64,000 bases of DNA from Corallococcus macrosporus (GTDB taxonomy: Bacteria > Myxococcota > Myxococcia > Myxococcales > Myxococcaceae), in contig NZ_JAFIMU010000009.1 of the NCBI RefSeq assembly GCF_017302985.1, positions 310,001 to 374,000 on the forward strand. Direction: 5' to 3'. Below are positions 9,468 through 18,379 of this stretch, piece after piece. Within the stretch, counting starts at the first letter, position 1; each line of letters begins with the position of its first letter. Below the pieces are notes generated by a model. That model did not search any database. It saw only the letters and a list, made by a program, of their open reading frames with translations, and was not told the origin of the DNA. The position numbers and the translations under genes were made by a program.

Positions 9468-10568
9468 ATGAACCCCGCGGACCTCCTGTCGGCCATGAAG
9501 CGGACAGTGGAGCAACTGGCCGCCTACAACGAGATGGCCAAGGCGCTGACCTCCACGCTGGAGCTGCGCGAAGTGCTCGCGCTCGTGATGCAGAAGGTCA
9601 GTGCGCTGCTGCGGCCGCGCAACTGGTCGCTCATCCTCCAGGACGAGCGCACCGGAAAGCTCTACTTCGAAATCGCGGTGGGGGAGGGCGCCGAAGCGCT
9701 CAAGGGCCTCCAGCTCAACCCGGGCGAGGGCATCGCCGGCGCGGTGTTCTCCTCCGGTGTCGCGCGGCTCGTGCACGACGTGGCCGGCGACTCCAGCTTC
9801 GCGCCCCGCTTCGATGAGGCCTCCGCCTTCCACACCCGCTCGCTGCTCGCCGTGCCCCTGGTGGCGCGCGAACGCGTGCTGGGCGTGATTGAGCTGGTCA
9901 ACGGCCCCACGGAGCCCGGCTTCACGCATGACGACCTCACCGCGCTGTCCGCCATCGCGGACTACGCGGCCATCGCCATCGAGAACGCGCGCAACTTCCG
10001 CCGGGTGCAGGAGCTCACCATCACGGACGAGCACACCGGTTGCTTCAACGCGCGGCACCTGCGCGCGCAGCTGGAGCAGGAGGTGAAGCGCTCGGCGCGC
10101 TTCCGCCACCCGCTGTCGCTCGTGTTCCTGGACCTGGACCACTTCAAGTCCATCAACGACCGGCATGGGCACCTGGTGGGCAGCGCCACGCTCAAGGAGG
10201 TGGGGGACCTGCTCATCAGCCTGGGCCGCCACAACCTGGACGCCGTCTTCCGCTACGGCGGCGACGAGTTCGCGGTGATGTTGATTGAAACGGACAAGGA
10301 GGGCGCGCAGGTCATCGCGCAGCGCATCTGCGAGGCGTTCCGCGGCCAGCGCTTCCTGCGCGAGCAGGGGCTGGACGTGGCGCTCACCGCGAGCGTCGGG
10401 GTGGCGTCCTTCCCGGAGCACGCCACCACCTCCACGGACCTCATCCGCGCGGCGGACTTCGCCATGTACGCGGCCAAGGGCCGGGGCCGGGACCGCATCG
10501 CGGTCGCCGAGGCCCCTTCGGCGGAGGGGGCCCCTCGCGAGGTCCCCTACGCCCGCTCCGGCGGGTGA
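9468..10568 (+). CDS. GAF-GGDEF diguanylate cyclase
   Basis: 366 residues, soluble. A GAF sensor domain (~20-175) is followed by a complete GGDEF domain (~180-345) with the signature RYGGDEFAVML, so it should make cyclic di-GMP from GTP. At the position of the inhibitory RxxD site the sequence reads HNLD, so the Arg is missing and feedback inhibition by that site is unlikely. GAGGGCACCTCG precedes the ATG. Transcribed divergently from maf and convergently with ppiD-like. Confidence 0.9.
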   Translation: MNPADLLSAMKRTVEQLAAYNEMAKALTSTLELREVLALVMQKVSALLRPRNWSLILQDERTGKLYFEIAVGEGAEALKGLQLNPGEGIAGAVFSSGVARLVHDVAGDSSFAPRFDEASAFHTRSLLAVPLVARERVLGVIELVNGPTEPGFTHDDLTALSAIADYAAIAIENARNFRRVQELTITDEHTGCFNARHLRAQLEQEVKRSARFRHPLSLVFLDLDHFKSINDRHGHLVGSATLKEVGDLLISLGRHNLDAVFRYGGDEFAVMLIETDKEGAQVIAQRICEAFRGQRFLREQGLDVALTASVGVASFPEHATTSTDLIRAADFAMYAAKGRGRDRIAVAEAPSAEGAPREVPYARSGG

Positions 10569-12155
10569 CTACCCCGCGGAGCCCAGCACCGAGTCGATGG
10601 CCTCGGTGTTGGTGACGACGTTGCCGCTCTTCTTCAGCGACTTGAGGAAGGACTCCGTCAGCTCGATCTGCTTGGCCTGACGGGCCTGGGTGCGCAGCTC
10701 CTCCTTGCGCTTGTCGAAGCCCGCGGTGTCCGGCTTCTCGCGCTCCACCACCTGCGCCACGACGTTCGCCTCGCCCACGGTGAAGACCTCGCCCAGCACC
10801 GCCGGGCCCTTGGCCTCGAAGGTGGCCTTCACCAGGCCCGGCGCCGGACCCAGGTGCGGCACGGAGTCACCCTGCGCGGTGAAGCTGTCCGTCTCCACGG
10901 CCTCCGGCTTCGTCTCCGCCTCGAAGCGCAGCAGCGCCGGCTGCTGGCCCGCGGGGACCGGGAACTGCTCCTTCAGGGACTTGCCGGCCTTCGCCGCGGC
11001 CAGCGCCTTGTCCGCCTCCGCCTTGGCCAGGCCCTTCGCCTGCTCCTGCTTGTAGAGGGTGGTGGCGATCTCGCCCTTCACGTCGTCCAGCTTCTTGGCC
11101 TGGGCCTCCTTCTTCTCCTCCACCTTCACCAGGTGCAGGCCCAGCGGGGACTCCACCGGCTGCGTCACTTCCCCGGCCTTCAGCGCGAACGCCGCGTTGG
11201 CCAGCGCCGGATCCCACGTGGTGCGCTCCACCCAGCCCAGCTCGCCGCCCTTCAGCTTGGTGGCGTCGTCGTCGCTGCTCGCCTTGGCCAGGGTGGCGAA
11301 GTCCTTGCCGCCCTCCAGCTCCTTGCGCAGGCCTTCCGCCTTCGCCTTCGCCTGGGCCTTCTGCTCGGCCGTCGCGTCCGGGGCCACCTTCACGAGAATC
11401 TGACGGGCACGGATCCGCTCCGGCACGTTGTAGACGAAGGCGTTCGCCGAGTAGTAGTCCGCGATCTCCTTCTCATGCGCCTTCTGGAACTCCGCGAGCT
11501 TCGCGGGCGTGGGCGCGGGGACCTGGTCCGCGTACATCGTGGGCAGGAAGCGGGCGAACACCAGCTTCGCCTGGTTGCCTTCCTTCTCGTAGCGTGCGCG
11601 GACCTCGTCGTCCGACACCACGGCACCCGTGCGCACCACGTCCATCATCTTCTGGGCGGCCATCTGGCGGCGCAGCTCCTGCTCGTACTCCTGCGGCGTG
11701 CGGCGGTAGAAGTCGCGCAGCACCTGCTGGTAGCGGGCGAAGTCGAACGCGCCCTCCTTGGAGTGGAAGTCGGTGTTCTCGTGGATGAGCTTGCGCAGCT
11801 CCTCATCCGACGGCGTGATGCCGTGGCGCTCCGCCGACTGGGCGAGCAGCTCCGCGTTCACCAGCCGGTCGAGCACCTGCTTGTCCAGGCCGAACTGGCG
11901 GGCCACCGACTCCGGGATGGGGTTGCCCTGCGAGCGCAGGAAGTTCATCTGCTGCGACCAGGCCATGCTGAAGTCGCGCAGGGGGATCTCCTTGCCGTTC
12001 ACCGTGGCCACCGCGCTCGCGGTAGGCGCGGCGCTGCCCGTGTCGGCGAAGCCGTTGCTGCCCGGACCGAACTGGAGCGTGAACACCACGGCGATGCCGA
12101 TGATGAACAGGAGGGAGAAGACCTTCCGGGGATTCAAACCGTCCATTGTCGTCAC
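10569..12155 (-). CDS. PpiD/SurA-like periplasmic peptidyl-prolyl isomerase
   Basis: 528 residues with one N-terminal membrane anchor (VFSLLFIIGIAVVFTLQFG), a SurA-type chaperone segment (VNGKEIPLRDF to about residue 170), a parvulin PPIase domain (~265-375; RARQILVKV, GGELGWVER, PLGLHLVKVEEK) and a charged helical C-terminal part. This order is that of PpiD, a membrane-anchored folding factor at the Sec exit. It abuts the cyclase gene stop without a gap. Divergent from mreC across 221 bp. Confidence 0.85.
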   Translation of the reverse strand: MTTMDGLNPRKVFSLLFIIGIAVVFTLQFGPGSNGFADTGSAAPTASAVATVNGKEIPLRDFSMAWSQQMNFLRSQGNPIPESVARQFGLDKQVLDRLVNAELLAQSAERHGITPSDEELRKLIHENTDFHSKEGAFDFARYQQVLRDFYRRTPQEYEQELRRQMAAQKMMDVVRTGAVVSDDEVRARYEKEGNQAKLVFARFLPTMYADQVPAPTPAKLAEFQKAHEKEIADYYSANAFVYNVPERIRARQILVKVAPDATAEQKAQAKAKAEGLRKELEGGKDFATLAKASSDDDATKLKGGELGWVERTTWDPALANAAFALKAGEVTQPVESPLGLHLVKVEEKKEAQAKKLDDVKGEIATTLYKQEQAKGLAKAEADKALAAAKAGKSLKEQFPVPAGQQPALLRFEAETKPEAVETDSFTAQGDSVPHLGPAPGLVKATFEAKGPAVLGEVFTVGEANVVAQVVEREKPDTAGFDKRKEELRTQARQAKQIELTESFLKSLKKSGNVVTNTEAIDSVLGSAG

Positions 12156-12376
12156 TTCACGGTCGGAAGCGCCCGCGAATCACCTTGCGGAAGGTCTCGC
12201 GGCGCCGTGTTGTTGGTAGCCCGGCCGGTGGGGATGCATCTGTGTCAACACCCCCTCATCCGGGCCTTGACTGACTAGGACAACAGACCGGAAAATGCAA
12301 GCGATTCAGCCAGCTTAGCCCGCTCCTCTCCCCCTTCCACCACCGCCGTCCGCCCACCCCGGGAAAGCCCCCGTCC

Positions 12377-13240
12377 GTGCTGTCTCTTCTCAAGCGGTAC
12401 CGCCGCTTCCTCCTCGTGGCCGCCCTCCTGTTGTACCCGCTCGGCGCCTTCCTGCTGGGCGGGCGGCGCGGCCGCGACCCGAACTTCGTCGACCGGGGCG
12501 TCATCGCGCTCACGGCCCCCGTGCAGCAGGGGCTCACCGCCGGCATCGACGGCGCCGTGGCCGCGGTGCGCAACTACCTGGACCTGCGCGGCGTGCGTCA
12601 GGACAATGACGCGCTGCGCCTGGAGAACCTCCAGCTGCGGGCCACGGTGCAGGCCCTGGGCGAGGCCCGCTCGGAGAACAGCCGGCTGCGCAAGCTGCTG
12701 TCCTACGCGGAGGCCGCCCCCGGCCCGGAGATTCCGGCGCGGGTGGTGGGCGTCAACCCGGTGGCGAAGCTGCTGTCGGTGCGGATCAGCAGCGGTGAGA
12801 AGGACGGGGTGTTCCGGGGCATGTCGGTGGTGACGCCGGACGGCATCGTGGGGCAGGTCATCCGGTCCACGGGCGGCTACGCGGACGTGGCGCTGGTGAC
12901 GGATCCGCAGAGCCGGGTGGCGGTGCGGGTGCAGCGCTCGCGGGCGCGCGGCACGGCGGCGGGCGCGGGCAACGGCCCCCTGACGCTGGAGAACATGCTG
13001 CGCACCGAGGACGTGGAGGACGGCGACCTCATCATCACCTCCGGCACGGACGGCATCTATCCGCCGGGGCTGGTGGTGGGGCGGGTGACGCAGCTGGAGA
13101 AGAAGGAGCACGGCATGTTCCAGGGCGCGGACATCCAGCCGGCGGTGGACACCAGCCGGTTGGAGGAGGTGCTCGTGGTGGGCAGCCCGTACAGCGCGAT
13201 GGCCTCGGGTGGGGCGTCGGCGGAAGGCGCGCAGAAATGA
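12377..13240 (+). CDS. mreC: Rod-shape protein MreC
   Basis: 287 residues: N-terminal membrane anchor (FLLVAALLLYPLGAFLLGG), coiled coil (~60-105) and the MreC beta-barrel region (~110-270; VVGVNPVAKLLSVRISSG, TPDGIVGQVI). It scaffolds the elongasome in the periplasm and activates PBP2. The start is a GTG without a good Shine-Dalgarno. First gene of mreC-mreD-mrdA-rodA. The usual upstream partner mreB is absent, and a divergent ppiD-like gene sits there instead. Confidence 0.95.
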   Translation: MLSLLKRYRRFLLVAALLLYPLGAFLLGGRRGRDPNFVDRGVIALTAPVQQGLTAGIDGAVAAVRNYLDLRGVRQDNDALRLENLQLRATVQALGEARSENSRLRKLLSYAEAAPGPEIPARVVGVNPVAKLLSVRISSGEKDGVFRGMSVVTPDGIVGQVIRSTGGYADVALVTDPQSRVAVRVQRSRARGTAAGAGNGPLTLENMLRTEDVEDGDLIITSGTDGIYPPGLVVGRVTQLEKKEHGMFQGADIQPAVDTSRLEEVLVVGSPYSAMASGGASAEGAQK

Positions 13241-13737
13241 AGTTCCTGGTGACTGTCATCCTGGCGCTGGTGCTGCTGACGCTGGAGTCCGTGTTCGTCC
13301 AGCAGGCGGGGCTGGTGCTGGGCCGCGTGGACGTCACGGTGGTGCTCGTGGCCTTCCTCGCGCTCCGGGCAAGCCTCACGGAAGGGGCGTGCTCCGCCTT
13401 CGCGGTGGGCTATCTGCTGGACCTGATGAGCGGCCAGCCCACGGGGCTCTTCACGTTCCTCGCCGTGTTCACGTTCCTGGTGGGCCGGCTGGTCGCGTCG
13501 TTGATCGACGTGCGCGGGCCCGTGGCCTTCGCGCTGTTCGCCATGGGCGCGGACCTGGGGCACGGCCTCTTGTCCACGTTCTTCACCTGGCTCACGGTGA
13601 AGGACGGCTCCACGGCGCCGCTGCTCTCCGGCATGCCGGTGCAACTGGCGCTCACGGGCGCGGCGGCGCTCATGCTCTTCCCGCTGTTCAAGCGGTTTGA
13701 AGTGGCGCAGGAGCGCCCGGCGGGGTTGCTCCGTTGA
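13237..13737 (+). CDS. mreD: Rod-shape protein MreD
   Basis: 166 residues, nearly all in five to six hydrophobic helices (FLVTVILALVLLTLESVFV; LFTFLAVFTFLVGRLVASL), the usual size and topology of MreD, an inner-membrane elongasome component. It starts at the ATGA overlap with mreC and ends in a TTGA overlap with mrdA. Confidence 0.93.
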   Translation: MKFLVTVILALVLLTLESVFVQQAGLVLGRVDVTVVLVAFLALRASLTEGACSAFAVGYLLDLMSGQPTGLFTFLAVFTFLVGRLVASLIDVRGPVAFALFAMGADLGHGLLSTFFTWLTVKDGSTAPLLSGMPVQLALTGAAALMLFPLFKRFEVAQERPAGLLR

Positions 13738-15794
13738 CGCCTCCGACCATTGGCAACACCACCCCGGGCCGGGACCTGAAGCGCCGCTTCCTGTGGCTGG
13801 GCCTGGCCATGTCGCTGGGCATGGTGGCGCTGGCCATCCAGCTGTACCGGCTCCAGCTCATCCGCCATGAGGAGTACGCCGCCAAGAGCGTGGCGAACTT
13901 CGTGAAGGAGGTGCGCCTGCGCGCCGACCGCGGCGTCATCAAGGATGCGCGCGGCACCATCCTGGTGGACAGCCGCCCCTCCTTCGACGCCTTCGTCACG
14001 CCGGCCTTCTGCACGGACTGTTTCGAGCAGGTGATTCCGCGCCTGGCGGAGCTGCTCCAGTGGGACGCGGATCAGCGCAAGAAGATTGAAGACCTGGTGC
14101 GCGCCAGCCGCCGCAACGCGCCCTTCCAGCCGGTGCCGGTGCGCGTGGACCTGACGCGTGACGAGTACGACCGGCTCAACGCCCGGCGCGACATCCTGGA
14201 CGGCGTGGAGGTGGTGCCCGTGCCGCACCGCAACTACCGCGCGGACACGGTGCTGTCGCACGTGCTGGGCTACATGAACGAAATCACCCAGGAGGAGCTG
14301 GAGCGCCTCAACGGGGACGGCGCGAAGTACGCGCTGGGGGACTACATCGGCCGACGCGGCCTGGAGCGCTACTTCGAGTCCAAGCTGCGCGGGCAGGACG
14401 GCGTGCGCAAGGAAGTGGTGAACGCGCGCGGCCAGACGATTGAAGAGCTCAACGACAAGCTGGGCGAGAACGCCGTCATCCCGCCCACGGCCGGCAGCAA
14501 CGTGGTGCTCTCCATCGACATGCGCCTGCAGGAGGAGGCGGAGCGCGCGTTCCCGGGCGTGACGGGCGCGGTGGTGGCCATCGACGTGAACACCGGCTTC
14601 ATCAAGGCGCTGGTGTCCCGCCCCGGCTTCGACCCCAACCTCCTTACGGGCCGCGTGACGCCCACGCAGATGGCCACGCTGGCGCGCGACCCGCTCCACC
14701 CGATGATCAACCGCGTGGCCGCGGAGCACTACAGCCCAGGCTCCACGTTCAAGGTCGTGACGCAGCTGGCGGCCTTCAAGTCCGGCGTGTTCCGCCCGGA
14801 GACGGTGGTGCACTGCTCCGGCGGCTACCGGCTGGGCGCGCGCGTGTGGCGCTGCCACAAGGACAGCGGCCACGGGCCCCTGGACGGCAAGGGCGCCATG
14901 AAGGCGTCGTGCGACTCGTGGTTCTACAAGGTGGCGGACACCATCGGCCTGGACCCCATCGCGGAGATGGGCAAGTCGCTGGGCCTGGGCCGCCCCACCG
15001 GCATCGGCGTGGTGGCGGAGGTGCCGGGCATCATGCCGTCCAGCGCGTACCACGACAAAGCCTCGCCTGGCGGCTACACCAAGGGCATGGCGCTCAACAG
15101 CGCCATCGGGCAGGGCGACGACAACGTGACGCCGCTGCAACTGGCCCTGGTCTACGCGGCCGTGGCCAACGGCGGGAAGCTCTACAAGCCGCAGATGGTG
15201 CAGCGGCTGGAGAACCTGGACGGGCAGGTGATGGAGGAGTTCAAGCCGGAGGTGGTGTCGAAGGTGGACATCAACCCCACGCACCTGAAGGCCATCGTGG
15301 AGGGACTGGAGGCGGTGGCGCAGGAGCCCGGCGGCACCGCGTACCGCGCGAAGCTCAAGTCGGGCCTGCCCCCGGACTTCCTCGTGGCGGCGAAGACGGG
15401 CACCGCGCAGGTGGCGCGCATCGGCACGGTGCGTCTGAAGACGCACCAGATGAGCTACTTCGAGCGCGACCACGCGTGGTTCGCCGGCTTCGCGCCCGCG
15501 GACAAGCCGGAGCTGGCCGTGGTGGTGCTCAACGAGCACGGCGGCCACGGCGGCGTGGACGCGGCGCCCACGGCCATGGCGGTGATGAAGAAGTACTTCG
15601 AATTGAAGGCGCAGGACGCCACGTCCCCGCCGCCCCGCGCCAACCAGCCCTACACGCCGTCGTTGCCGCCGGCGCCCAGTCTGGATGAAGCGGCGCTCAC
15701 CCGCGCCGTGGTGCCGCCGCCCAAGGTGGTGTCCCCGGGTGAGCCCATCCAGCCGCCCTCGGAAACCGGAGACGACAGTGCAACTGCGGATTGA
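13734..15794 (+). CDS. mrdA: Penicillin-binding protein 2 (transpeptidase)
   Basis: 686 residues. Class B PBP that cross-links peptidoglycan for side-wall growth with RodA. One N-terminal membrane helix (FLWLGLAMSLGMVALAIQLY), the pedestal/dimer domain (~60-230), then the transpeptidase domain with active-site SxxK in PGSTFKVV, SxD in KASCDSW and KTG in AAKTGTAQVA. A Pro-rich tail of ~50 residues follows. The likely start is TTG, overlapping the mreD stop. The last 17 bases overlap the rodA start. Confidence 0.95.
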   Translation: MTPPTIGNTTPGRDLKRRFLWLGLAMSLGMVALAIQLYRLQLIRHEEYAAKSVANFVKEVRLRADRGVIKDARGTILVDSRPSFDAFVTPAFCTDCFEQVIPRLAELLQWDADQRKKIEDLVRASRRNAPFQPVPVRVDLTRDEYDRLNARRDILDGVEVVPVPHRNYRADTVLSHVLGYMNEITQEELERLNGDGAKYALGDYIGRRGLERYFESKLRGQDGVRKEVVNARGQTIEELNDKLGENAVIPPTAGSNVVLSIDMRLQEEAERAFPGVTGAVVAIDVNTGFIKALVSRPGFDPNLLTGRVTPTQMATLARDPLHPMINRVAAEHYSPGSTFKVVTQLAAFKSGVFRPETVVHCSGGYRLGARVWRCHKDSGHGPLDGKGAMKASCDSWFYKVADTIGLDPIAEMGKSLGLGRPTGIGVVAEVPGIMPSSAYHDKASPGGYTKGMALNSAIGQGDDNVTPLQLALVYAAVANGGKLYKPQMVQRLENLDGQVMEEFKPEVVSKVDINPTHLKAIVEGLEAVAQEPGGTAYRAKLKSGLPPDFLVAAKTGTAQVARIGTVRLKTHQMSYFERDHAWFAGFAPADKPELAVVVLNEHGGHGGVDAAPTAMAVMKKYFELKAQDATSPPPRANQPYTPSLPPAPSLDEAALTRAVVPPPKVVSPGEPIQPPSETGDDSATAD

Positions 15795-16929
15795 GCGCCG
15801 GATGATGCCCCACGTGCCGTGGGGGCTCGTCGTGTGCGTGCTGGGCGTGTGCGCGCTCGGCATCTGGAACCTGGCGTCCGCCGCCCGGCCCCCCATGGCG
15901 CCCGTGTGGCACAGCCAGGCGCTCTACCTGGCCGTGGGCCTGGGCGCGGTCCTGACGGTGTGCCTGGTGGACTACCGCTGGATCCAGCGGATGGCCTTCC
16001 CCATCTACGTGGCCAACATCCTGGCGCTGCTGGCGCTGCGCGTGGTGGGCCATACCGCCAAGGGCGCGGAGAGCTGGTTCGCCATTGGCCCGTTCCGCCT
16101 GCAGCCCGCGGAGTTCATGAAGATTGGCGTCGTGCTGATGCTGGCCAAGGTCTACCACGACGACTTCCAGCCCAATCAGCCGTCGTACGGCATCGTGCGG
16201 CTGTGGAAGCCGGTGCTGGTGGTGATGGTGCCCTTCACGCTGGTGCTGGTGCAGCCGGACCTGGGCACCGCGCTGATGATCTTCCTGTCCTCCGGCACCG
16301 TCATCCTCTTCGGCAAGGTGCGCTGGTACCTGGCCGCCACGCTGGTGGCGGGCGTGCTGGTGGGCGGCCTCATCATCTGGAACGACTACGTGCGGGAGAT
16401 GCCCGAGCCGCGCACCACCGTCGTGCGCCACCACCTCAAGAAACACCAGAGCCAGCGCATCTCCGGGTGGCTGGACCCGGAAGCGGACCTGCGCGGCAGC
16501 GGCTACCACGCCGCCCAGTCCAAGATCGCCGTGGGCTCCGGCGGGCTCACCGGCAAGGGCTGGCGCGAGGGAACCCAGACAGGCCTGCGCTTCCTGCCGG
16601 AACAGCACACGGATTTCATCTTCTCCGTGTGGGCCGAGGAGCACGGCTTCTTCTCCTGTCTCCTGTTGCTCCTGCTCTACGGCGGCATCTTCATTCTCGG
16701 GTTGGGCGTGGGCTTCAGCGCACGAGACCGTTTTGGAGCGTTCGTTGCCGTAGGGGTGGTGGCCACACTTTTCTGGCAGGTGTTCGAAAACATCGGCATG
16801 GTCATTGGCCTGTTGCCAGTGACGGGCATCACGCTGCCCCTCATGAGCTACGGCGGCTCCTCGATGCTGTCGGTGATGTTGTGCATCGGGCTGCTGGTGA
16901 ACATCAGCATGCGCCGTCACATGTTCTGA
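15778..16929 (+). CDS. rodA: Peptidoglycan glycosyltransferase RodA
   Basis: 383 residues in ten or so membrane helices, a SEDS-family glycan polymerase that works with PBP2. Family signatures are LQPAEFMKIG, QPDLGTALMI, the long loop ending in LPEQHTDFIFSVWAEE, and MSYGGSSML. The start is taken as the GTG overlapping the mrdA end, because an earlier in-frame ATG would add an Arg/Pro-rich stretch that is merely the mrdA frame shadow. Confidence 0.95.
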   Translation: MQLRIERRMMPHVPWGLVVCVLGVCALGIWNLASAARPPMAPVWHSQALYLAVGLGAVLTVCLVDYRWIQRMAFPIYVANILALLALRVVGHTAKGAESWFAIGPFRLQPAEFMKIGVVLMLAKVYHDDFQPNQPSYGIVRLWKPVLVVMVPFTLVLVQPDLGTALMIFLSSGTVILFGKVRWYLAATLVAGVLVGGLIIWNDYVREMPEPRTTVVRHHLKKHQSQRISGWLDPEADLRGSGYHAAQSKIAVGSGGLTGKGWREGTQTGLRFLPEQHTDFIFSVWAEEHGFFSCLLLLLLYGGIFILGLGVGFSARDRFGAFVAVGVVATLFWQVFENIGMVIGLLPVTGITLPLMSYGGSSMLSVMLCIGLLVNISMRRHMF

Positions 16930-16945
16930 CGGCCGGAGGCTTCCG

Positions 16946-17539
16946 ATGGCGGTGCAGAGGAAGGGTGCGACGACGGTGAAGGCCGGCACGGCGGTGGGGA
17001 CGACGCGCCCCGCGCCCGCGCCGGGGGTGGGGCCCCTCATCGAGATGAACCAGGGGGAGCCCGAGCACCGGCACTTCCCGCGCGCGCAGCTGGCGACGCA
17101 CTTCGACCTCTGGGTGGATGACGGCGCGGGCGGCCGACGCTTCTCCGCCAACCTCGTGTCCGTCAACGTGAGCGTCAGCGGCGCCTTCCTCGCGAGCACC
17201 TTCTTCCTGCCCATGGGCACGGTGGTGCGCACGCGCTTCGCGCTGGAGGAGGGGGCGGCCCCCGTGGAGGCCCGCGCGGAGATTGTCCGTGAGGAGCGCG
17301 GCCCGGAGGACGAGGGCCGCAGCGGGTTCGCCCTGCGCTTCCTGGACTTCTCCGGTCAGACGGAGGTGGCGCTCGCCCGGCTGTTCCTGGGCATGCGCCT
17401 GCGTGCCTTCACGGAGGACTACCTCAAGTCACAGCGCGCCCGCTCCCTGCCCAATGAGCTGGAGCGGGTCATCGACGTGATGGCGGCCTGGGAGCTGCTC
17501 AAGGCCACCACGCCCGGAGACCCCTGGCGCGGCGAGTAG
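16946..17539 (+). CDS. PilZ-domain-like protein in the rod-shape operon
   Basis: 197 residues, 16 bp after rodA and probably cotranscribed. Residues ~45-150 look like a PilZ domain, the cyclic di-GMP receptor fold. The second motif is intact (NVSVSGAF fits [DN]xSxxG), but the first has only one Arg (PRAQLATHF, where RxxxR is expected), so nucleotide binding is uncertain. It could link second-messenger state to cell elongation or be a PilZ-fold adaptor. No signal peptide or membrane segment. Confidence 0.65.
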   Translation: MAVQRKGATTVKAGTAVGTTRPAPAPGVGPLIEMNQGEPEHRHFPRAQLATHFDLWVDDGAGGRRFSANLVSVNVSVSGAFLASTFFLPMGTVVRTRFALEEGAAPVEARAEIVREERGPEDEGRSGFALRFLDFSGQTEVALARLFLGMRLRAFTEDYLKSQRARSLPNELERVIDVMAAWELLKATTPGDPWRGE

Positions 17540-17556
17540 GGCTCCGGAGCGCTGCA

Positions 17557-17898
17557 TCAGGCCGGCTTGCCGGTGGCCAGCTGCCTGCGGCGCTCGGCCT
17601 GGTAGTGCGCGGAACACAGGCCCTTGGAGCGCTGCTCGCGGGTGCAGCCATTCACCGTGCAGCGGCGGTCCATGGGCACCGGCCCACCCGCCACCGTCTT
17701 CGGGGGACGGCCGCGACGGCGTCCCGCCATCACCGCGCCGTTGCCCGGCGAAGCCGCGACAGCGCCCATGCCCGGCATCCCCGTGTTCAGCGCGCGCAGC
17801 ATGCCGCGGCCGATGGCATCACCCAGCGCCTCCGCCCACGACGTCAGGGCAGGGGTCAGCGGTGCTTGCGTGGTCAATTCTTTGCGAAGGCGTGCCAT
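17557..17898 (-). CDS. Small basic protein, AT-hook-like and Cys motif
   Basis: 113 residues, function unknown. The middle carries GRRRGRPPK, which contains the GRP core of an AT-hook. The C-terminal half has a Cys/His cluster (CTVNGCTREQRSKGLCSAHY) that could bind a metal. Together these suggest a nucleic-acid-binding protein. AGGAG lies eight bases before the ATG. Its upstream region is much lower in GC than the rest of the window and carries repeated TGTTGA-type half-sites. Confidence 0.55.
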   Translation of the reverse strand: MARLRKELTTQAPLTPALTSWAEALGDAIGRGMLRALNTGMPGMGAVAASPGNGAVMAGRRRGRPPKTVAGGPVPMDRRCTVNGCTREQRSKGLCSAHYQAERRRQLATGKPA

Positions 17899-18366
17899 GA
17901 AAACTCCTGTTGAAACTCGCCAATCAAGACAGGCGTGTAGTCACGACTTCTGTCTGGTGTGGCGAACTCTGTCAACAAGACATGTTGGGGTCGTGTTTGA
18001 CTCGCAATGCAATTTCAATGTCTGTTGAACAAAACATGACGGGAGGATCGTCCAGTCGTCCCGGGAGGGCGTTTGTCTCAAGTACAGAGAAACGTCTTCC
18101 TCGGGGGGCGACTGCCACCCGGTAAGTGAAAGCCCTTACCGTTGCGGTGAGTTGTCTTTCTACAGACATATCGAACCCGGAAGCCATGTCACGTCCGGGT
18201 GTCTGGTTGGGAGCGAGGAACGAAGGGGGCCCCAGGCCAATGCACCTGCTGCTGGAAGTCCGAATCGCCGATGTTGATCATGTCGCCAGCCATGTCGTCT
18301 CCGGGTGTCTCTGCCTGGGTGTGCAGGGGCCCTCATTTCGAGGCCCGCTCCGGCGGGCGGGTGGTG
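17899..18366. other. Lower-GC non-coding stretch with repeats
   Basis: About 470 bp with no gene I can support; the short open frames lack third-position bias. It holds a cluster of TGTTGAA (17908), TGTCAACA (17970), CATGTTG (17981) and TGTTGAAC (18023) half-sites, a small GGTAAG/CTTACC hairpin near 18121-18139, and an imperfect direct repeat at 18182 and 18288. It should contain the promoter of the minus-strand gene ending at 17557 and control sites for the gene at 18380. An unrecognised small RNA is possible. Confidence 0.5.
18182..18310. repeat. Pair of 23-nt direct repeats
   Basis: Two copies, 18182-18204 and 18288-18310, share AGCCATGTC and TCCGGGTGTCT and differ only in the three central bases (ACG versus GTC), giving 20 of 23 identical. 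Start-to-start spacing is 106 bp, close to ten helical turns, so both copies would face the same side of the DNA. Confidence 0.65.
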
Positions 18367-18372
18367 TAGGCT
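18367..18372 (+). promoter_or_regulatory. -10 hexamer seven nt before the start codon
   Basis: TAGGCT, preceded directly by TG, ends seven bases before the GTG at 18380. No -35 match at the usual distance. A leaderless mRNA is predicted. Confidence 0.45.
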
Positions 18373-18379
18373 GGGAGGC

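Noticed and set aside
13410..15896. 828-codon open frame on the minus strand
   Set aside because: Antisense to mreD and mrdA, with low-information Arg/His-rich sequence.
17972..18187. 71-codon minus-strand frame in the lower-GC gap
   Set aside because: No third-position GC bias, no Shine-Dalgarno or -10 near its start, and it covers the repeat cluster.
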